In this document: positions 30,561-35,000 of the stretch, piece by piece | Position numbering within the stretch: the stretch's first letter is position 1 | Layout of the letters: every line of letters begins with the position of its first letter | From: Prorocentrum cordatum | Lineage: Eukaryota; Sar; Dinophyceae; Prorocentrales; Prorocentraceae | NCBI GenBank assembly: GCA_963575745.1 | Contig: CAUYUJ010000892.1 | Span: forward strand, 147,766-182,765 | DNA: 35,000 nt | Reading direction: 5' to 3' | Translations under genes and position numbers: made by a program | The notes under the pieces: model-generated | What the model saw: the letters and a program-made list of their open reading frames with translations, nothing else | Told to the model about the DNA's origin: nothing | The model's database searches: none

Positions 30561-31686
30561 GAAGTGTTCAACCGCCAGTTCTTCATCGGCTGGGGCCCCG
30601 GACGTGGCTCAGGTACCATCAAGCATGGATCCGGGGCGAAAAACTGGCCCCAAGGAAGGGGTCAGGACATCTTGGGCCGCGTGTAAAAAACATATCGTCG
30701 GATGTCTGGGGACGAGCCCTGGGGCCTGGGGCAGGGCACGAAATGAAGAAGCGCTCCACCATGCATCCTCCCTCGTCCCTCCTCCTTCCTCCTCATTTCT
30801 CCACCTCCTCCTGCTCCTGCCTTTAGTCCTCTTCCTTCCTTCCTTCCTTCGTCCCTCCACCTCCTCCATCGGCTTTCCCGGGCACCAAACTCCCACCCAG
30901 AACTACGATTGAACCGTCCCGCGGACCGGGAAGGGCCCGTGGAGGCTGAGAAAGGCGAAGTAGCTCAGGGCCACTCTTCGGAGGACGCCAACTGTACACT
31001 TACACGGATCCTGGCCAGGCCGATCCGAGGCCCAGGATCGGGCAAACGCCGTCCTGGCGGCTCGGCGAGGACAGCGCTAACACAAATTCTGGGCCCAGGG
31101 CTGATCTGGCCAGGATCGTTGAAGGTGAAGATTCGGCGTCCTCCGACCCCCCCGCCTTCAACGTACCACATTGGTTCAGGGGGAGCAGGAGAGGAGGATG
31201 AGGACAAATGAAACGAAGGGAACGACCACATGGGGCTGAAGATTTTACGCGGAAACGGGGAGAAAGGAAACGAAGGGAACTAGGAGGAGGGAGGATGAGA
31301 AGGACGAAGACAGAAAGCGAAGGGGAGTGGAGAATGAGAAGCAACAGGGATGGGCACTACTGGTACAGCAGTGGGATACCGTTAATATCATGTACGTGGG
31401 GCGGAGCCGTCCTGCTCGGCAGCAACCTGCACGGGCGTCTTGCCGTCTGTGTTGGCGAGCGCGATGTCTGGGCGACATATTATCAACGCGCCTGTGGCCT
31501 AGTCAAACATGCTGGTAGCTGACATCGAACTTCCCAAGCTCACACGCACGCTCGTAGCACTTGCCAGAGGGCACATCCGCCACCGTGCCGTAGGCACTAA
31601 GTGGAATGTCCTAAGGTCTGTCCGATATCACTGCATTGGAAAGTGCAAGCGCTACATGGGCGCTGCTAGAGATCGTGGCGTGAAAT
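30561..31686. other. Intergenic sequence, no gene recognised
   Basis: It contains a pyrimidine-rich patch with TTCC repeats (about 30770-30870) and a purine-rich patch (31205-31345). A short inverted pair GATCCTGGCCAG (31007-31018) / CTGGCCAGGATC (31106-31117) brackets about 110 bases, and a 9-base pair CGTTGAAGG / CCTTCAACG follows at 31117-31163. Frames on both strands lack domains. Confidence 0.45.
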
Positions 31687-32508
31687 CCCACCAGCCCTCC
31701 GGGCGCAGGTGGTCTAACGATGTGTTCCTTTCTCTTCGAACAGAGAGCACAAGATGGCCTCCAAGATCGCTCAAGATATCCGAACATGGCTCAAGATAGC
31801 TAACAGCATGCCTCCAAGAGGCCCGAAGAGGGCCACAGAACGGTTCCAGGTGCTTTTGGCGACCCCTCCGGACCCCCCTGAGAGGCCAAAACCCTTCAAA
31901 AACCTCAAGAAAATCACTGATGTGTGCCTTCTCACCTTTTCCCTTCCAATGCGCTTTAGAAGCCTCAAGATGGCCCTCAGATGGCCCAAGAGAGCTCCAA
32001 GAAGGGCCCACGAGGCCCCCAAGACTGCCCAAAGAGCGCCAAAGATCGCCCCAAGAGGGCCCCAAGAGCGCCCCAATAGGCTATTTCGATGACCCTGGAG
32101 GGAGGGGGAAATCGAGGACCCCCCTCCTTTGACCGATGGTCTCCAAGATGGCCCAAGGAGGCGCTCCATATTTCCCAAGAGGGCCCCAAGAGAGCCCCAA
32201 GAGAGCCCAAAGAGGGCCCCATGAGGGCCCCAGGGCGCCCCAAAAGAGCCCAAGAGGACCCCAAGACCCCCCAAAGAGCCCCAAGAGGGCCCCAAGATGG
32301 CCCAAAAGAGCTCCAAGAAGAGCCCAATATCCCCCAATACAAACCCGTAGCTCCAAGAAGGCCTCCGATGCTCCAAGATAGCATCCAAAATGGCTCAACG
32401 CCATGCTTCCTCTCCTCTCCTTGCATGCTCTGTTTCACCATATGTGTCTCTTCGTCCCTTTCCCCGTCAGCTCTCATGGGCAGAGCTTCTGATTTGGCTG
32501 GTGGGGAT
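31687..32508 (+). mobile_element. Dispersed repeat, member 3
   Basis: Left end CCCACCAGCCCTCCGGGCG (31687-31705), followed by ggtggtctaacga as in member 1. CCAAGA-nGGCC minisatellite fills about 31750-32390. The right part carries TGTCTCTTCGTCCCTTTCCCCGTCAGCTCTCATGGGCAG, almost identical to member 1. The right end is GGCTGGTGGGGAT at 32496-32508. The sequence beyond (TCGCGAAGCGTGAACAATTTTTGTAGAG) resembles that after member 2's outer end, so the true boundary may lie further right. No coding function is seen. Confidence 0.6.
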
Positions 32509-33117
32509 TCGCGAAGCGTGAACAATTTTTGTAGAGAAAAAACAGTGCTGGACAAACATTTGCAAAACGCAACAACAACTTGTTTGACCAAGGAGGGGGT
32601 AACACGAGCTCGCCCCGAGAGCCATCTGGTAGTGCAAGGATGGCCCCCGAGACCGCCAACAGGCTCCCAACGGGCCCTCCGAAGCCCCCAAGTGGCGCAC
32701 AAGAGGTGCCTGCGAACAGCCCTCCGAGAGGCATCCCAAAAGGCCCCCGATAGGCATCCAAGAGGACTCTGGCACACAATCCAGGAACGGTGACGGGATG
32801 AGCCGAAGGCAACTAATCAGGTACACATAAAACGGGAGAAGTGGGTAGAATCATGAAGTAGAAAGGCGTTAAACTTAGATTGGATTGCCGCCCGCTTCCT
32901 GAATAGGATGAAAGAAAGAAAACAGCTCGACCCTTGAAATATGAAAGCACCTCAACACTATTGGGATCTATTTTCAGTGACCGGTGAGTGATGGACACGA
33001 AAACATGAAACTAAGTAATCGACGGGGTGAGGAGCTGGCAGCATCCGCACAGGTTCTCCCCGAGCGGCCGCGCTGAGATGTGGCTCCCGAGCACACACCA
33101 CAGAGCAAACTAGTAAA
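32509..33117. other. No gene recognised
   Basis: Sequence of balanced to moderate AT content. It has short open frames on both strands without domains. About 32820-33010 is the least repetitive stretch in this part of the window. Confidence 0.4.
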
Positions 33118-33370
33118 GCTTCGGGCTGCGCACAGACAGCCCCCCATGCAGTCCTGGCTGGCCTCAGCAGGCCCCCCGAGTAGCCTGGGCGGTCTCAACA
33201 CCCTTGCGCCGCCTCCCGAGGCGCCCCTGGGGCGATCCGCGCCCCCGGGTTGAGGTGTTGAGACCGCCCAGGCTTCCTCAAGGGGCCTGTGGAAGCCAGC
33301 TGGGACTACTCGGAGGGCCTGTTGAGGCCAGCCGGGACCTGGGAGGCCTGTCTGTGCGCAACCCGAAGCC
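33118..33370. repeat. Large imperfect palindrome
   Basis: The central arms 33182-33202 (agcctgggcggtctcaacacc) and 33254-33274 are perfectly complementary over 21 bp, with a 51-base loop. Outside them the left arm from 33118 (agcttcgggctgcgcacagacag..., ...ggctggcctcagcaggcc-cccgagtag) pairs with the right arm out to 33370. The right arm carries about 30-40 extra bases near 33276-33310. In all, about 85 bp of left arm can pair. This looks like a MITE-like hairpin element. Confidence 0.8.
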
Positions 33371-33585
33371 GTCTCTGAGATCCGACGCTGCGAAGAAACT
33401 GCAAAATCGCGAGAAATCACCACCGGAGCTCTTCGCCTCATCTTTCTGCAGCATTTCTCTAGCCAGGTCGATACGGGACGGCCCCGGCGCCCGGAATCGG
33501 GCGAAAGCGCCCAGTGTGAAATAATTGCAACGCCCGGATCTCAGGGGGAGTCTTACCCAGACGACAGAACAAACAAAGGCTCTCG

Positions 33586-33672
33586 TCCTGCGCCGCTCCG
33601 GAGCAGCTCCGCGCAGATCCCGGCGTGGCGCTCCTTCGCGGCCCAGTGCAGCGCTGGTGGGCGGTGCCAATT
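33586..33672 (-). pseudogene. Single ankyrin-repeat-like remnant
   Basis: The minus strand reads PALHWAAKERHAGICAELLR followed by SGAG, which fits the ankyrin consensus (TALHxAAxxGHxxIxxxLLxxGA) except Arg for Gly before His. The frame runs into a stop at 33553 and upstream has no second repeat in the same frame. Ankyrin repeats mediate protein binding and are very common in dinoflagellate proteins. It is either a decayed exon or one exon of a gene whose other parts I cannot place. Confidence 0.4.
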
Positions 33673-33941
33673 TTGCTCACGGCGCGGCCCCGGCGCGGGA
33701 GGGCCCTGCGCAAGGAGTCGGCAGAGGCCTGCGGGGGCCCAAGGAGGGGCATGAGACTTCAAACAGCAGCTCGTCAGCATCAAAGCAATCCGAGATGATC
33801 CACAAAGGGCGGTAAGCACATCCACGCATATATAAAGATGTGTAGATGTTGTTTACCATCAGGCTCTGCTCGACTGGCTATGTTACTTCCCATCCGGCTA
33901 TACTCGTGTGGTTTACCAGCTGTGTGTGTATGAATATGTTT

Positions 33942-33963
33942 GTATATATATATATATATATAT
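33942..33963. repeat. TA dinucleotide run
   Basis: About ten TA units. It follows a stretch with two copies of GTTTACCA (about 33854 and 33911). Confidence 0.9.
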
Positions 33964-34148
33964 GTACGTGCTCAAACCACGTGCGCGCTACTATCGCTTA
34001 GATTCGAGTCACAGCTCGGCCACTGCTCTCGTTTCCGGTCGTGTCATGGGCGGCACTGCGACTCTCCCCGCACGTGGGTTTTGCGGAGCCTCCGTCCGCC
34101 TTTGCCCTCTCCTGTCCGCGTCCCTCTCGGTCCTCGCCGTGACTATGG

Positions 34149-34524
34149 TCCTCCTCCTCCTCCGCCTCCTCCTCCTCCTCCTCCTCCTCCTCCTCCTCCT
34201 CCTCCTCCTCCTCCTCCTCCTCCTCCTCCTCCTCCTCCTCCTCCTCCTCCTCCTCCTCCTCCTCCTCCTCCTCCTCCTCCTCCTCCTCCTCCTCCTCCTC
34301 CTCCTCCTCCTCCTTCCTCCTCCTCCCTCCTCCTCCTCCTCCCTCCTCCTCCTCCTCCTCCTCCTCCTCCTCCTCCTCCTCCTCCTCCTCCTCACCTCCT
34401 CCTCCACCTCCTCCTCCTCCTCCTCCTCCTCCTCCTCCTCCTCCTCCTCCTCCTCCTCCCTCCTCCTCCTCCCTCCTCATCCCTCCTCCTCCCTCCTCCT
34501 CCTCCTCCTCCTCCTCCTCCTCTT
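34149..34524. repeat. CTC triplet microsatellite
   Basis: Long CTC run, pure for about 160 bases from 34157, then with occasional extra C or T that shift the triplet phase (near 34312, 34325, 34341). Poly-Leu/Pro/Glu frames are by-products. Confidence 0.95.
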
Positions 34525-34595
34525 TTTTAATTTTCATAGTCTTGTTATTAGTAGCATTATTATTATTATGATTAGTAGTAGTAGTAGTAGTAGTC

Positions 34596-34662
<67 letters not shown>

Positions 34663-34985
34663 CATTAGCATTAGTATTATTATTAATAAAAATGATAATA
34701 TAATTATTAGTATTATTATTAGTATTATTAGTATTAGTATTAGTATTATTACTATTAATATTATGCTTAGCCATAGTAGTAGGATTCGTATTAGCATTGA
34801 TAGTATCCTTATTTTTCTTCTCATTATCAATATTATTATTATGCTTCTTCTTATTAGTATTAATATTGTTCTTATTATTATTATTATCATTGTCATCATC
34901 ATTATTATTAGTAGTAGTCATATTGTTAGTATTCTTCTGATTCGTACGATTACTATTATTATGCTTATTGTTATTCGTAGTCATC
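34525..34985. repeat. AGT and ATT/AGT triplet tract, AT-rich
   Basis: A pure AGT run at about 34573-34662 (one CGT), then to the end of the window mainly ATT and AGT triplets with AAT, ATC and CTT variants. Composition flips abruptly from C-rich to A/T-rich at 34525. The triplet phase stays open on both strands, giving Ile/Ser or Asn/Thr frames. Confidence 0.9.
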
Positions 34986-35000
34986 TGTGTTTCTTCTGAT

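Noticed and set aside
31007-31117. Possible small element bounded by GATCCTGGCCAG inverted ends
   Set aside because: The ends contain the self-complementary core CTGGCCAG, so the match is less meaningful than its length suggests, and no flanking duplication was found.
1-35000. Dinoflagellate spliced-leader RNA gene or trans-splice leader relic
   Set aside because: I looked for the leader core (ccattttggctcaag) and its complement by eye and found only short chance similarities such as aaaatggctcaac near 32387.
1-35000. CRISPR array or prokaryotic defence island
   Set aside because: The repeats are tandem satellites without unique equal-length spacers. Introns, triplet repeats and retroelement types point to a dinoflagellate nucleus.

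Overview
This window looks like nuclear DNA of a dinoflagellate. It is mostly very GC-rich and gene-poor, and it is full of long microsatellites and minisatellites. It carries decayed retroelements of the gag / reverse transcriptase / RNase H / tyrosine recombinase type. Its one convincing cellular gene is split by a short TIR-bearing intron that looks like an introner. The genus cannot be settled from the sequence (Prorocentrum, Polarella or Symbiodiniaceae-like are all possible). No rRNA, tRNA, CRISPR array, bacterial-type operon or spliced-leader gene was seen.

Layout. 1-4.3 kb: GC-rich decayed sequence with a tyrosine-recombinase C-terminal remnant and a weak reverse-transcriptase-like remnant, both on the minus strand. 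4.8-9.7 kb: two members of a dispersed repeat family that has CCCACCAGCC / GGCTGGTGGG inverted termini and is filled with CCAAGA-nGGCC minisatellite and CCT triplets; between them lie a 208-bp tandem duplication and a CGTCGC-rich stretch. 10.06-14.98 kb: about 5 kb of almost pure triplet repeat (CAT/CAG, CCT, CAT/CAN). 15.3-23.7 kb: a minus-strand retroelement block. 23.67-24.63 kb: a second CAT/CAG tract in the same orientation as the first. 24.8-28.7 kb: a strong hairpin, two abutting minisatellites and several small palindromic repeats. 28.96-30.36 kb: the cellular gene. 31.69-32.51 kb: a third member of the dispersed family. 33.1-33.4 kb: a large imperfect palindrome. 33.6 kb: an ankyrin-like remnant. 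34.1-35 kb: triplet tracts (CTC, then AGT, then ATT/AGT).

The cellular gene encodes a protein of about 408 residues. A CIA30-type domain is followed by a methionine-R-sulfoxide-reductase-B-like domain. The latter keeps the GWPSF motif and the catalytic-type cysteine but has lost one cysteine of each zinc CxxC pair. Its intron looks like a 175-bp inserted element with matching ends (TTGGG...CCCAA) flanked by a 5-bp duplication, GGACG.

The retroelement block reads, in the minus direction: ~150-bp repeat B, tyrosine recombinase, gag with zinc-binding cysteines, cytosine-methyltransferase-like domain, reverse transcriptase, RNase H, ~150-bp repeat A. Both repeats have a clean intron-like core (GTAGGT ... 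polypyrimidine-CAG). The usual order puts the recombinase after RNase H, so the block looks circularly permuted around that intron, and it lies between two CAT tracts of the same orientation. All its reading frames carry frameshifts or stops, so it is a dead copy.
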